From positions 124,001-188,000 of the forward strand of contig NZ_BMND01000010.1 of NCBI RefSeq assembly GCF_014646275.1: 64,000 bases of DNA, in the 5' to 3' direction. The stretch comes from Streptomyces kronopolitis. Its GTDB lineage: Bacteria > Actinomycetota > Actinomycetes > Streptomycetales > Streptomycetaceae. Shown here in pieces: positions 1 through 8,305 of this stretch. How positions within the stretch are numbered: position 1 is the first letter of the stretch; every line of letters begins with the position of its first letter. Both the position numbers and the translations under genes were made by a program. The notes beneath the pieces were generated by a model, which was not told the origin of the DNA, made no database searches, and saw nothing but the letters and a program-made list of their open reading frames with translations.

Positions 1-361
1 CGCCACCCACCTCGATCTGACCGAGGAGGAGGTCGCCGAGGGGCTCGTCGCCTCCAACGGCTATGACAGCGACTCCATCGACCGCCCCATCCAGGCCGCC
101 GGCGGAAAGCAGCAGGCCGGACTGGTCGCCGACCTCATCGGTACCGAGGACCCCGCCCTCGCCCTGGCCGAAGACGTCCAGGCCCTCAAGCCGCACCTGG
201 CCGATCTGGACGAACGCGACCGCACCCTTCTCCAGCTGCGCTTCGGCGCGGAAATGACCCAGGCCGAGATCGGCCAGGAGCTCGGCCTCTCCCAGATGCA
301 CGTGTCCCGCCTCCTCAGCCGTGCCTGCGCCACCCTCCGCAAGGGACTCCTGGAGAGCTGA
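1..361 (+). CDS. RNA polymerase sigma factor, SigF/SigB family (3' part)
   Basis: This is the C-terminal 119 residues of an alternative sigma factor; the 5' part lies outside the window. The visible sequence covers the end of region 3 (TEEEVAEGLVASNGYDSDSI) and region 4, with the helix-turn-helix MTQAEIGQELGLSQMHVSRL that reads the -35 element. The MHVSRLLSRA segment is typical of the SigF/SigB/SigG group in actinomycetes, which direct stress and sporulation genes and are normally held by an anti-sigma factor. The frame closes with TGA at 359-361. A SpoIIE-type phosphatase a few genes away (967-2217) could belong to the same partner-switching circuit, but that link is inference. Confidence 0.9.
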   Translation, partial: ATHLDLTEEEVAEGLVASNGYDSDSIDRPIQAAGGKQQAGLVADLIGTEDPALALAEDVQALKPHLADLDERDRTLLQLRFGAEMTQAEIGQELGLSQMHVSRLLSRACATLRKGLLES

Positions 362-483
362 GCCGCTCTCGGCAGGGGCGGCCGAAGAGGTCACGCCCCA
401 GAGGCGCGGCAGGCGGCGGACGGGTGCCAGCCCCCGGATACGGCCGCCCGGCGTCGTGCCCCACGGCTCATGGCCCCGCGTCG

Positions 484-903
484 TCAGCCCGCCTGGTCGT
501 TGTCCTTCATGGTGCCCCAGCCGTGCCAGCGGTCGATTTCGATCCAGGCGGTGAAACGGCGGCGGTCGCGTTGTGGGTACGGTCGGCCGAGGTAGTGCTG
601 GGCCAGGCGGTCGATGTCGGTGAGGGTCTCGTCCGGAGTGGTTTCGGTGACGTGGCCGATGAGGCTGAGGTGGGTGTACCAGTTGCCCTCGTCCAGCACG
701 GTGAGGCTGACGCGCGGATCGTGGCGGAGGTGTGCCAGTCGTTTGCGGCCCTCGTCCATGTTGACCAGGACCCGGCCGTTGTCCCAGAGGTACCAGGTGG
801 CGGTGGAGACCGGCTGGCCGTCGGGGCGCAGCGTCGTGATGACCGCCGGGTTCGCCTTGGTCAGTATGGCGATCGCCGCATCGGGAAGCGGTGGTTTCGA
901 CAA
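484..903 (-). CDS. PPOX-class FMN/F420-dependent oxidoreductase
   Basis: A 139-residue protein of the pyridoxamine 5'-phosphate oxidase-like split-barrel fold. The N-terminal half has the family pattern AVITTLRPDGQPVSTATWYL followed by GRVLVNMDEGRKRLAHLRHDPRVSL, where the basic RKRLAHLRHDPR stretch usually contacts the flavin or F420 phosphate. The length fits the small single-domain actinobacterial PPOX proteins. The start is a TTG at 901-903, chosen because AAGGAG lies 8 nt upstream on the minus strand; no ATG is well placed. Substrate is unknown. It is a stand-alone gene, convergent with the sigma factor gene. Confidence 0.8.
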   Translation of the reverse strand: MSKPPLPDAAIAILTKANPAVITTLRPDGQPVSTATWYLWDNGRVLVNMDEGRKRLAHLRHDPRVSLTVLDEGNWYTHLSLIGHVTETTPDETLTDIDRLAQHYLGRPYPQRDRRRFTAWIEIDRWHGWGTMKDNDQAG

Positions 904-966
904 TGGAGGTGCTCCTTCCGGGGTTCTTGATCCGGTCCGAAACCATCGTGCACCGAGCCGCGCGTG

Positions 967-2217
967 TTACTCGGCAGCACCCACCGCGGGGGCGGCGCGC
1001 CGGTCGGTGGACCGCGTCGGTGCCGTCGGTGCCACCGGAGCGGTGGCGGCCTGGTCCCGGGTGGCGTCGGCCGGCTTCCGCAGCAGCAACATGGCGGCGT
1101 CGTCGTGCAGTTCACCGCCCACATGCGCGAGCAGGTCCTTGTGCAGCGCGGCGAGGGTGCGGGACGGCTCCTCCGAAAGGTGCTGGGCCAGCCGTTCCCC
1201 GAGCGGGTAGAACGCCCGCTCGTGGTCGCGGGCCTCGGTGACCCCGTCGGTGTAGAAGAGCACCTGGTGCCCGTCGACCAGCGTCATGTGCTGGAGGCTC
1301 GGCGACTCGTCGGACAGGGACCGCAGTCCGAGCGGCGGGGCCGGACGGGCGGGCTCGACCGGCAGGATGCCGGAGTCGTGGACCAGCAGCGGAGCGGCGT
1401 GCCCGCAGTTGACCAGCTCCATGCGGCCGTCCTCCGGGTAGCCCGCGAGCACCGCGGTGACGAAGTCGTCCGGACCGAGGTTGCGCGCCAGGCTCCGCTC
1501 GATGCGGTGCACGACATCGAGGAGATCCGGCTCGTCGTAGGCCGCTTCGCGGAACACGCCCAGTACGAGCGCGGCGACTCCCACGGCCGGCAGCCCCTTG
1601 CCGCGCACATCGCCCACGATGAGCCGCACCCCGTACGGCGTGGGCACCAGCGCGTAGAGGTCGCCGCCGCTCCGTGCCTCGGCAGCGGCGGCGCTGTAGT
1701 GGACCGCCGCCTGGAACGGTCCGACGGTCGACGGCACCGGCTTGAGGAAAGCGTGCTGGGCGGCCTCGGCCACCGAACGGACGGCGGCCAGTACGTGTTC
1801 GCGGCGCCGGCGCAGCGCGCTGGCCAGGCCGCCGGCCAAGGTCACGGCGGTCAGCGCGGACAGGATGATCGCCTGCTCGGTCCCCGGCGCGCCGCCGCGT
1901 ACGCCGAGCACCGCGGCCAGCGCCACCGCCAGGGCGCCGATGCGGAGCACGCCCCACGGCCCGCTGGTGGCGGCGGCCAGCGCGGGGCCGACGGCGAGCA
2001 GCGGCAGCCAGTTCATGCCGGTGCCGCCGGCGAGGGCGAGGCACGCGACGACGGCGATGATCAGCACCGGCGCGTTGTGGGCGTAGTGGCGGAAGACGCC
2101 CGTGGAGGCGGAGGGCTCCTCCATCGCGCGGCGCAACGCTGCCCACAGAGTGGAGAGCGATGCGGTGAGCTGCGGTCGCGGCCGGTGGTCGTGGGGGTGG
2201 ATTCGGGCCTGGTGCAT
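967..2217 (-). CDS. Membrane-anchored PP2C-type (SpoIIE) serine phosphatase
   Basis: A 416-residue protein. Residues about 47-130 form a cluster of hydrophobic helices (for example VLIIAVVACLALAGGTG), so the protein sits in the membrane. The C-terminal 230 residues are a PP2C/SpoIIE phosphatase domain with the metal-binding motifs GGDLYAL, GDVRGKG, FYTDGVTEARD and HDDAAMLLL all present. Such proteins usually dephosphorylate anti-sigma-factor antagonists, which would fit the nearby SigF-like gene. The tail after the domain is Ala/Pro-rich. The ATG at 2217 is used, but its ribosome binding site is weak and a later start (MEEPSAST) is possible. Confidence 0.85.
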   Translation of the reverse strand: MHQARIHPHDHRPRPQLTASLSTLWAALRRAMEEPSASTGVFRHYAHNAPVLIIAVVACLALAGGTGMNWLPLLAVGPALAAATSGPWGVLRIGALAVALAAVLGVRGGAPGTEQAIILSALTAVTLAGGLASALRRRREHVLAAVRSVAEAAQHAFLKPVPSTVGPFQAAVHYSAAAAEARSGGDLYALVPTPYGVRLIVGDVRGKGLPAVGVAALVLGVFREAAYDEPDLLDVVHRIERSLARNLGPDDFVTAVLAGYPEDGRMELVNCGHAAPLLVHDSGILPVEPARPAPPLGLRSLSDESPSLQHMTLVDGHQVLFYTDGVTEARDHERAFYPLGERLAQHLSEEPSRTLAALHKDLLAHVGGELHDDAAMLLLRKPADATRDQAATAPVAPTAPTRSTDRRAAPAVGAAE

Positions 2218-2320
2218 GTCCTCGTCCGCAGCTCACTTCCGTGCTCGTGGCACATACGCGCCGAAATGTCCGTTTCAACTAGGAAACGGGACTCGCGCGG
2301 CTGCCGCAAGGACCCGGATT

Positions 2321-3079
2321 TCAGATAGTGAGCGACAAACCCCTGGTCACGCGGCTCGCTGCCGGAAGGAGCCGGTCCTGGACCTCCTCGAAGCGGGAGA
2401 TCCGGTCCGCTCGGAGCGACACGCCGAGGGAGCCCAGGATCTGCCCGCTGTACACCGGCACCGCGACACAGAACGTGCCGAGGGCGTACTCCTCCATGTC
2501 CGTGACCACCGGTGATGCCGGTGTGATGTCGAGCCTGCGGAGGAGTTCGGCGCGGGCGGTGATGGTGCGCGGGGTGAGGTCGGCCAAGGGGTGCCGGGAG
2601 AGGTAGTCGTCGCGGGCGCCGGCGTCCAGTTCGCGCAGTACGCACTTGCCCAGCGCCGTGGCGTGGCCGGCGTCCTCGAAGCCCACCCACAGGTCGACCC
2701 GTGGCGCCCGGGGGCCGTCGACGATCTCGGCGACCCGGATCTCGCCGTCCTCGTAGAAGGTGAGGTACGCGGCGGCCGACAGATCGTCGCGCAGGGCCGC
2801 GAGCGTGGGTCGGATCCGGTTGAGCAGGGCCTGGGCGCGGCCGCCGGTCTGGAGGGTGTCGAGCTTGTCGCCGAGGACGTAGCCGCCGTCCTCCAGTTTT
2901 CGGATGTACCCGTCGTGGGTGAGCGTGCGCAGCAGGTGATAGGCGGTGGCCAGCGGCAGCTCCGTCTCCCGTGCCAGCTGCTTCGCGGGGGCGCCGCCCT
3001 CGTGCGCACCCACGGCCTCCATCAGGCGGAAGGCGCGCTGGACGGACGTGATGAGTGTCGGGCCTTCTGCGGTGCCCAT
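2321..3079 (-). CDS. IclR-family transcriptional regulator
   Basis: A 252-residue regulator. The N-terminal winged helix-turn-helix (TLITSVQRAFRLMEAV, then AKQLARETELPLATAYHLLR) is characteristic of IclR proteins. The C-terminal half is the IclR effector-binding domain (LGKCVLRELD and the closing region CVAVPVYSGQILGSLGVSLR). I take the ATG at 3079 (MGTAEGPTL), which begins where family homology begins; the reading frame is open further upstream but that stretch is unlike the family. It is divergent from the AlkB-like gene, with about 90 bp between them, and may control it. The ligand is not evident. Confidence 0.88.
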   Translation of the reverse strand: MGTAEGPTLITSVQRAFRLMEAVGAHEGGAPAKQLARETELPLATAYHLLRTLTHDGYIRKLEDGGYVLGDKLDTLQTGGRAQALLNRIRPTLAALRDDLSAAAYLTFYEDGEIRVAEIVDGPRAPRVDLWVGFEDAGHATALGKCVLRELDAGARDDYLSRHPLADLTPRTITARAELLRRLDITPASPVVTDMEEYALGTFCVAVPVYSGQILGSLGVSLRADRISRFEEVQDRLLPAASRVTRGLSLTI

Positions 3080-3168
3080 ACCTTCAGCGTGCGCCCGGCG
3101 TCCCGATCGGGCAAGAGTGGTTCTCCACAGGTCAGAACATACATTCGAATATTGGGTACGCTGGAGGC

Positions 3169-3795
3169 ATGGCCACGCACCTTCAGGGCTCACTGTTCGA
3201 CCAGACCGACGAGGTCCGGCTCGGGTCGCTGTGCGGGATGCGCCGGACCGCGCTCGGCGACGGGGCCTGGCTCGATCTGCTGCCGGGCTGGCTGAGCGGG
3301 GCCGACGCCCTGTTCGCGCGGCTCGCCGCCGAGGTGCCCTGGCAGGCCGAGCGCCGGCGGATGTACGAGCAGGTGGTGGACGTGCCGCGGCTGCTCGCCT
3401 TCTACGGGTCCGCCGACCCGCTGCCGCATCCCGTGCTGGACGAGGCGCGCGAGGCGCTCACCGCCCACTACGCCGACGAGCTCCGCGAACCGTTCACCAC
3501 GGCCGGGCTCTGCTACTACCGGGACGGCCGCGACAGCGTGGCCTGGCACGGCGACCGAACAGGCCGCGGGCGGCGTGCGGACACCATGGTCGCCATCCTG
3601 TCCGTGGGGGAACCGCGCGATCTGCTGCTACGTCCGCGGCGCGGCGGCGCCGGCGTCCGGCATCCGCTCGGGCACGGCGACCTCATCGTGATGGGCGGCT
3701 CCTGTCAGCGGACCTGGGAGCACGCGATACCCAAGAGCGCGCGGGCGGCGGGCCCGCGGATCAGCATCCAGTTCCGGCCGCACGGCGTGCGCTGA
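3169..3795 (+). CDS. AlkB-like Fe(II)/2-oxoglutarate dioxygenase
   Basis: A 208-residue protein resembling AlkB DNA/RNA dealkylation enzymes, which remove methyl lesions by oxidation. The iron ligands are visible as WHGD (the H-x-D pair) and a distal His in TWEHAIPK. The 2-oxoglutarate-binding arginine is in RISIQFRP near the C-terminus. The substrate-lid region LCYYRDGRDSVAWHGD matches the family. The ATG at 3169 follows GGAG closely, so the leader may be short. The gene ends 63 bp before a perfect hairpin terminator. Confidence 0.85.
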   Translation: MATHLQGSLFDQTDEVRLGSLCGMRRTALGDGAWLDLLPGWLSGADALFARLAAEVPWQAERRRMYEQVVDVPRLLAFYGSADPLPHPVLDEAREALTAHYADELREPFTTAGLCYYRDGRDSVAWHGDRTGRGRRADTMVAILSVGEPRDLLLRPRRGGAGVRHPLGHGDLIVMGGSCQRTWEHAIPKSARAAGPRISIQFRPHGVR

Positions 3796-3857
3796 CGACG
3801 GGGCCGCAGGCGCATTGCGCACCCCGGGTACGCGCCGCGCGGGCACTGCATACGGAA

Positions 3858-3886
3858 GACCCCCGAGCCGAAACGGCTCGGGGGTC
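3858..3886. terminator. Bidirectional intrinsic hairpin terminator
   Basis: A perfect 13-bp stem (GACCCCCGAGCCG, 3858-3870) with loop AAA and its exact complement (3874-3886). It lies between the convergent AlkB-like gene and the small secreted protein gene, so it can serve both. There is no strong T-run, as is usual in Streptomyces. Confidence 0.85.
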
Positions 3887-3910
3887 CGGGTTACTGCCTA
3901 GGTGTGAAGG

Positions 3911-4177
3911 TCATCGACGGTGTCGGCAGACCAGCTGCTCCCGGTGCCAGACCCTGACCCAGTGGCCGTGACGCGAGCCGCGCCCGTCGCGCCAGACGCG
4001 GGTCCAGTGTCCGCGGACCATGTGGCAGCGGCCGCGGTCGAGGTGCCTGGTCGCGGTGTGGTCGCCGTGGTGGGTGGGTGCGGCCGAGGCGGTTCCCACC
4101 GTGGTGAGGACGGCGCCCCCGGCGAGGGCAACGGTGGCGGCGCCCAGGGCGAGGGCGCGCTTGAATCCGTCAATCAT
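3911..4177 (-). CDS. Small secreted basic protein
   Basis: An 88-residue protein with a clear Sec signal peptide: basic start MIDGFKR, hydrophobic core ALALGAATVALAGGAVLTTV, and a cleavage site after GTASAA. The mature part is about 55 residues, rich in His, Arg and Trp (for example GHWTRVWRDGRG followed by GHWVRVWHR), with two related W-R-V-W units and two Cys. I know no function; related small secreted His/Arg-rich proteins are common in Streptomyces. The ATG at 4177 is preceded by AAAGG at suitable spacing. Confidence 0.72.
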   Translation of the reverse strand: MIDGFKRALALGAATVALAGGAVLTTVGTASAAPTHHGDHTATRHLDRGRCHMVRGHWTRVWRDGRGSRHGHWVRVWHREQLVCRHRR

Positions 4178-5073
4178 GAGGATCGTGCCTTTCTGCATTG
4201 CCGTGGTGCGAGATGCCCTGCCGACGGCCGGGCATGAATGACCATGCACCGGCGGCGCCCGCCAAATCAGGTCAACACCAATGGCTTTACGCAATGCATA
4301 CATAACGCGGAAGAAAGCGACATCTCACGTATCTGGTGTCACATCTGTCCCAAGATGATGGGGAATTCGCCAGGAGTGCGACGACACGGCGTGGCGTGTT
4401 TCCTTCGTGGGCGGTGGAGTGGGGGTGACAGTCAACGTCCGGGGCGTGTGCGGTTCCTTCGCGGCCGTTGGCGTCCTGTCGAGCGGTGGCTGTTGACCAA
4501 GTGCGGCTGGGGCGCGTCTGGTTCGTGAGGGGGGATCGAAGTGCAGGTCGCGGGGCACGGGGCGCCGCGCTGCCTCCGCCTCGGAAGCAGCCTCGGTCTC
4601 TGGGCGGCCCAAGCTCCGGCATCGCCGCACGGGTCCGGCAGACCGGCACGCCTCGCAGACCCGGCAGGCCTCGCCGACCCCACCCGGCACCCAGGTCCGC
4701 CCCGTCTCGCCCCGCCCCATCGCGCCCGCTTCCGCGAAGTCCCACGGCAGCCGCGGCGCCTGATCCACTGTCCGGGGTTCCCGCCGGAGGGGTGCGCCGC
4801 CCGACGAACGATTCCGCCGTCCGCAGCAGAGGAGCCCGGGACGCGGCTGCCGCCGACCGGGACGCGGCTGCCGCTGACCGGAGCGCGGACGATGCGGTTC
4901 CGGGGCCGTACAGGTGATTCCTGCGGACCCGTGGCCGGGCGGGCGCAGTGCGGCGCGACGGCGGTCCAGAATGGCTCCGCGCCGCCGTGCCACGCCCTCA
5001 CAGGCCGCTTGTGGCGCCGACACCTTCCGAGGGCGGGGCGCCCCGTTGGCCCACCCCCACCAGAGGTGTTGAG
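4178..5073. other. 896-bp stretch without a convincing gene
   Basis: Open frames exist on both strands but their composition (Arg/Pro/Gly-rich) looks like GC-driven shadow. The part at 4260-4370 is less GC-rich and probably carries the promoter of the small secreted protein gene. The part at 4610-4890 is repetitive, with a 21-bp tandem duplication (4838-4879). The protease gene promoter should lie in the last 200 bp. Confidence 0.5.
4838..4879 (+). repeat. 21-bp tandem duplication
   Basis: Two adjacent 21-bp units beginning GGGACGCGGCTGCCGC (4838-4858 and 4859-4879) differ at one base. They lie in non-coding sequence upstream of the protease gene. Confidence 0.75.
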
Positions 5074-6150
5074 TTGAAGCACACAAGCGCACCTACGCCC
5101 CGCACCCTCCTCGCCGGAGCCGGTGCGGTGGCCCTGCTCGCCGCCGCACTCACCCTGCCGAGCGCGCAGGCCGCTCCCGTCCAGGGGCCCGACCCCCAAT
5201 CGTCCGCCGCCGCCGTGCAGCGCGCCAAGGCCCTCAGTGCCGCCCTCGGCCCGCGCGGGGCCGGCGCCTATTACGACGCCGGGAACCACCGTCTCGTCGT
5301 CAATGTCACCGACCGGGCCGCCGCGGGTACGGTCCGGGTGGCCGGTGCCGAACCCAGGGTCGTCCGGCACTCCCTCGCCTCCCTGGACGCCGCCCGCGCC
5401 ACCCTCCGGGAGAAGGCCACGATCCCCGGCACGGCCTGGGCCATGGATCCCAAGGCCAACCGGGTGATCGTCATCGCGGACCGCACCGTCCAGGGCGCGA
5501 AGCTGCGGCAGCTGACCACGGTCGTCTCCTCGCTCGGTGACCGCGCCGCCCTTCAGCGGTCGGCGGGTGCACTCCGGCCGATGATCGCCGGGGGTGACGC
5601 CATCTGGGGGCCCGGCGCCCGCTGCTCGCTCGGCTTCAACGTCACCAAGGGCGGCGAGCCGTACTTCCTGACCGCCGGGCACTGCACCGGCGCCATGCGG
5701 ACCTGGTCCGACACCCAGGGCGGGCCCGAGATCGCGAAGACCATCTCCAGCAACTTCCCCGGCAGCGACTTCGGTCTCGCGCGATACACCGACGACGACA
5801 TCGAGCACCCCAGTGCCGTCGACCTCTACGACGGTGACATCCAGGAGATCACCGAGGCCGACGACCCGATCGTGGGCCAGCGTGTGTCGCGCAGCGGCAG
5901 CACCACCCACCTGCGGGAGGGGGACGTCCTCGCGGTCGACGCGACGGCCAACTACCAGGAGGGGACGGTCAACGGGCTGATCCAGACCAGTATTTGCGCG
6001 GAGGCCGGCGACAGCGGTGGGGCGCTCTTCGAGGACGAGGCCGCGCTGGGTCTGACCTCGGGCGGCCGGGGCGACTGCGCCACGGCCGGCCAGAGCTACT
6101 ACCAGCCGGTGCGCGAGGCCCTGGAGGAGACCGGCACCCACCTCGGCTGA
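5074..6150 (+). CDS. Secreted chymotrypsin-fold serine protease (streptogrisin-like, S1)
   Basis: A 358-residue preproprotease. A signal peptide is followed by a propeptide of about 150 residues like those of alpha-lytic-protease/streptogrisin zymogens, and then the protease domain, which starts near IAGGDAIWGPGARCSLGF. The catalytic triad is visible: His in FLTAGHC, Asp in GSDFGLARY and Ser in EAGDSGGALF. Cysteines flank the His and Ser as in streptogrisins. The start is TTG at 5074, with AGAGG 7 nt upstream; the frame remains open upstream, but the signal peptide begins here. The protein is likely exported and self-processed. Nothing links it to the PKS cluster. Confidence 0.87.
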   Translation: MKHTSAPTPRTLLAGAGAVALLAAALTLPSAQAAPVQGPDPQSSAAAVQRAKALSAALGPRGAGAYYDAGNHRLVVNVTDRAAAGTVRVAGAEPRVVRHSLASLDAARATLREKATIPGTAWAMDPKANRVIVIADRTVQGAKLRQLTTVVSSLGDRAALQRSAGALRPMIAGGDAIWGPGARCSLGFNVTKGGEPYFLTAGHCTGAMRTWSDTQGGPEIAKTISSNFPGSDFGLARYTDDDIEHPSAVDLYDGDIQEITEADDPIVGQRVSRSGSTTHLREGDVLAVDATANYQEGTVNGLIQTSICAEAGDSGGALFEDEAALGLTSGGRGDCATAGQSYYQPVREALEETGTHLG

Positions 6151-6265
6151 CCTCGCCGAACACGCCGGACACGCCGAAAAACGCCGGACACGACGGAGAA
6201 GCGCAACGCCCTGCTGTGCCACGGGAGGTGGTGCGGCAGGGCGTCGTCGCGCTCGGGCGTCGTCC

Positions 6266-6799
6266 TCAGTCGCGGAGGGCGGCGTCCAGGTCGCGAAGGA
6301 GCTCTCCCATCCGCCCGCCTCCGGGAGGTGCGGCCGGCAGCCGGCCGAGCACCGCGGTGACCGCCGCGGGCGCGTGCAGCCGCGCCCAGCCAAGGGTCCC
6401 CGCGGTGACGGGCTGCTCCTCCCCGCAGGCCAGCTCCTCCGCTCGTGCCGCGTGTGCGGCCGCGCCGAGGATGTGCTTCACCTGGTGGGCGCTCGCCTTG
6501 GGATGGAGGTACGCGGCGGCGGCCGCATGGCTCGCCGCCCGGGCCGCGTCGACCGCGGCGGGCGAGGTGGCGTCCTGCGCCGCCCGGTACGCCGCCCACG
6601 CGCGCTGCCGCAGGATGTTCGTGCGGCGGCCACCGGCGGCGAACGCGTCGGCCGCCTCAAGCGCGTCGCGGGGACGCGGGTCAGCGGGATGCGCCTCCTC
6701 GAAGAGCGGCAGCACCCGGCGCGCACCCTCGGCCGCGTAGCCCGTGATGTCGCGGAGTTCTTGTTCCGTCAGCTCGATGTCGTCCGATGCAGTGGGCAC
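6266..6799 (-). CDS. Imm5-like putative immunity protein
   Basis: A 177-residue, Ala-rich, mostly helical protein. It matches from memory the pattern of the Imm-5 family: an N-terminal LTEQELRDITGYAAEGARRV, then RPRDALEAADAFAAGG, then AAAAYLHPKASAHQVKHIL. Imm-5 proteins are predicted immunity partners of polymorphic toxins, but this copy has no toxin gene beside it. The GTG start at 6799 begins the conserved part. Family placement is from recall, so function is tentative. Confidence 0.65.
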   Translation of the reverse strand: MPTASDDIELTEQELRDITGYAAEGARRVLPLFEEAHPADPRPRDALEAADAFAAGGRRTNILRQRAWAAYRAAQDATSPAAVDAARAASHAAAAAYLHPKASAHQVKHILGAAAHAARAEELACGEEQPVTAGTLGWARLHAPAAVTAVLGRLPAAPPGGGRMGELLRDLDAALRD

Positions 6800-6876
6800 G
6801 GCCCCATCTTGCCGCAGGCTGTCGCCGGCCAGGGCGGCGTATCCGGTCCGGCGGCCTGTCGGACCCGGTCCGCGAG

Positions 6877-7302
6877 TCAGAAACGGCGGACGTAACGCCT
6901 TTGCCAGGGGGTTTCGACGGCGTGGGCATCGTAGTTCCGCCGTACGAATTGCACGGCCAGGGCCGCCGGTACGCCGTCCAGGACGGCGAGGCAGGCCAGG
7001 GCGGTGCCGGTGCGGCCGCGCCCGCCCGCGCAGGCGACTTCCACGCGTTCGGCCTCGGCGCGGGCCCACACCTCGCGGAGCGTCTGCCGTGCCTCCGCAC
7101 GGTCGCCGGGCAGCCGGAAGTCCGGCCAGCGCAGCCACCGGGATTCCCAGGGGAGAGGAGGCGGCTGTGTGCCGAGCAGACAGACCGTGAAGTGCGGTGT
7201 CGGTCCGTCCGGCAGCGGTCGGCGCAGGGCGCGCCCCCGAATCAGGCGTCCGGAGGGAAGCGTCAGCACCCCGGTGTCGGTGGCTGTCCAGGTCGAAGTC
7301 AC
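6877..7302 (-). CDS. Tyrosine/dual-specificity phosphatase-like protein
   Basis: A 141-residue protein with a phosphatase loop of the C-x5-R type, CAGGRGRTG, within VEVACAGGRGRTGTALACLA. The usual His before the Cys is Ala here. Upstream lies a WPDFRLPGD segment, compatible with the general-acid loop of cysteine phosphatases. The small size suggests a minimal protein-tyrosine-phosphatase fold. The start is GTG at 7302. It is followed on the same strand, about 75 bp on, by the Imm5-like gene. Substrate unknown. Confidence 0.72.
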   Translation of the reverse strand: MTSTWTATDTGVLTLPSGRLIRGRALRRPLPDGPTPHFTVCLLGTQPPPLPWESRWLRWPDFRLPGDRAEARQTLREVWARAEAERVEVACAGGRGRTGTALACLAVLDGVPAALAVQFVRRNYDAHAVETPWQRRYVRRF

Positions 7303-7456
7303 CGGATCACTGTAGGGCCGGGGCAGGCGTGCGCGGGGACGCCCGTCGCGTCCCCGGCGCGAGCGCGATACCGCTGCCCAGTCCCTGGGTCGCTCCGGAT
7401 CGGGATAGTCCTCAAGTTGCCTTCTATGGAATGTAGTTGGTGGCGTTCGGCGGCCT

Positions 7457-8203
7457 GTGGATACTGATGTGATGTTCTCGGACGCCGATGCCGCCGCGTT
7501 GTATGACCTGCTGAATCCGTGGGAACCCATGAGTCGGTCCAGTGACCGCTTCTACGACGAGTTGGTGGGGGACGCCGACTCGGTGTTGGATGTCGGGTGC
7601 GGGACAGGGGCCATGCTGCACTGGGCGCGCGGCCACGGTCACAGCGGACGTCTCGTCGGGCTCGACCCGGACCGGGCCGCACTGGCCCGGGCGCGGCGTC
7701 GTACCGACGTCGAGTGGGTCGAGGGGACCGCGGCGGACGCCGCTCCGGAGGCCGCGTTCGCGCTCGCGACGATGACCGGGCACGCCTTCCAGTGCCTGGT
7801 CACCGACGAGGAACTGCGGGCCTCGCTCGCCGCGATCCGTGCGGCACTGCGATCGGGCGGCCGCTTCGCCTTCGAGACCAGGCACCCGCAGGCACGTGCC
7901 TGGCAGGACTGGAACCCCTCGCACGCCCGAGAGCTGACCGGCCCGGCCGGACGCGCCCTGCGGGTCTGGCACCATGTCGAGTCCGTCACCGGTGACCTGG
8001 TCACCTTCACCGGCACGACGGCGGAGCCCGACGGGCGGGTGCTCCGCGTCGACCGCACGACCCTGCGCTTCCTCGAAGTGGCGGCGCTGGACGAGTTCCT
8101 CGCCGCGGCGGGCTTCGTCCTGGAGGGCCGTTACGGTGACTGGGATCGCGGTCCGGTCACGGCAGCGAGCCGGGAGATCATCACGGTCGCCCGGCGGATG
8201 TGA
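7457..8203 (+). CDS. Class I SAM-dependent methyltransferase
   Basis: A 248-residue protein with the Rossmann motif I VLDVGCGTG (near residue 42), an acidic residue ending strand 2 in GLDPDR, and a later GRFAFETRH strand, all typical of the Methyltransf_25/11 family. The N-terminal FSDADAAALYDLLNPWE is a common cap in small-molecule methyltransferases of actinomycetes. Start could be GTG 7457, GTG 7469 or ATG 7472. The acceptor cannot be read from sequence. Confidence 0.85.
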   Translation: MDTDVMFSDADAAALYDLLNPWEPMSRSSDRFYDELVGDADSVLDVGCGTGAMLHWARGHGHSGRLVGLDPDRAALARARRRTDVEWVEGTAADAAPEAAFALATMTGHAFQCLVTDEELRASLAAIRAALRSGGRFAFETRHPQARAWQDWNPSHARELTGPAGRALRVWHHVESVTGDLVTFTGTTAEPDGRVLRVDRTTLRFLEVAALDEFLAAAGFVLEGRYGDWDRGPVTAASREIITVARRM

Positions 8204-8305
8204 CTCGAACTGCCCGCGCAGGAAGGCTAGTTGCATGAATCCGCTCTCCGAGCCCGCACGGGCACCGGCAGGACCGCGCCCGGCCCCTCACCCGAGGCAG
8301 CGCTC

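Noticed and set aside
4432..6393. Minus-strand open frame spanning the protease gene
   Set aside because: The plus strand encodes a complete serine protease with signal peptide and catalytic triad.
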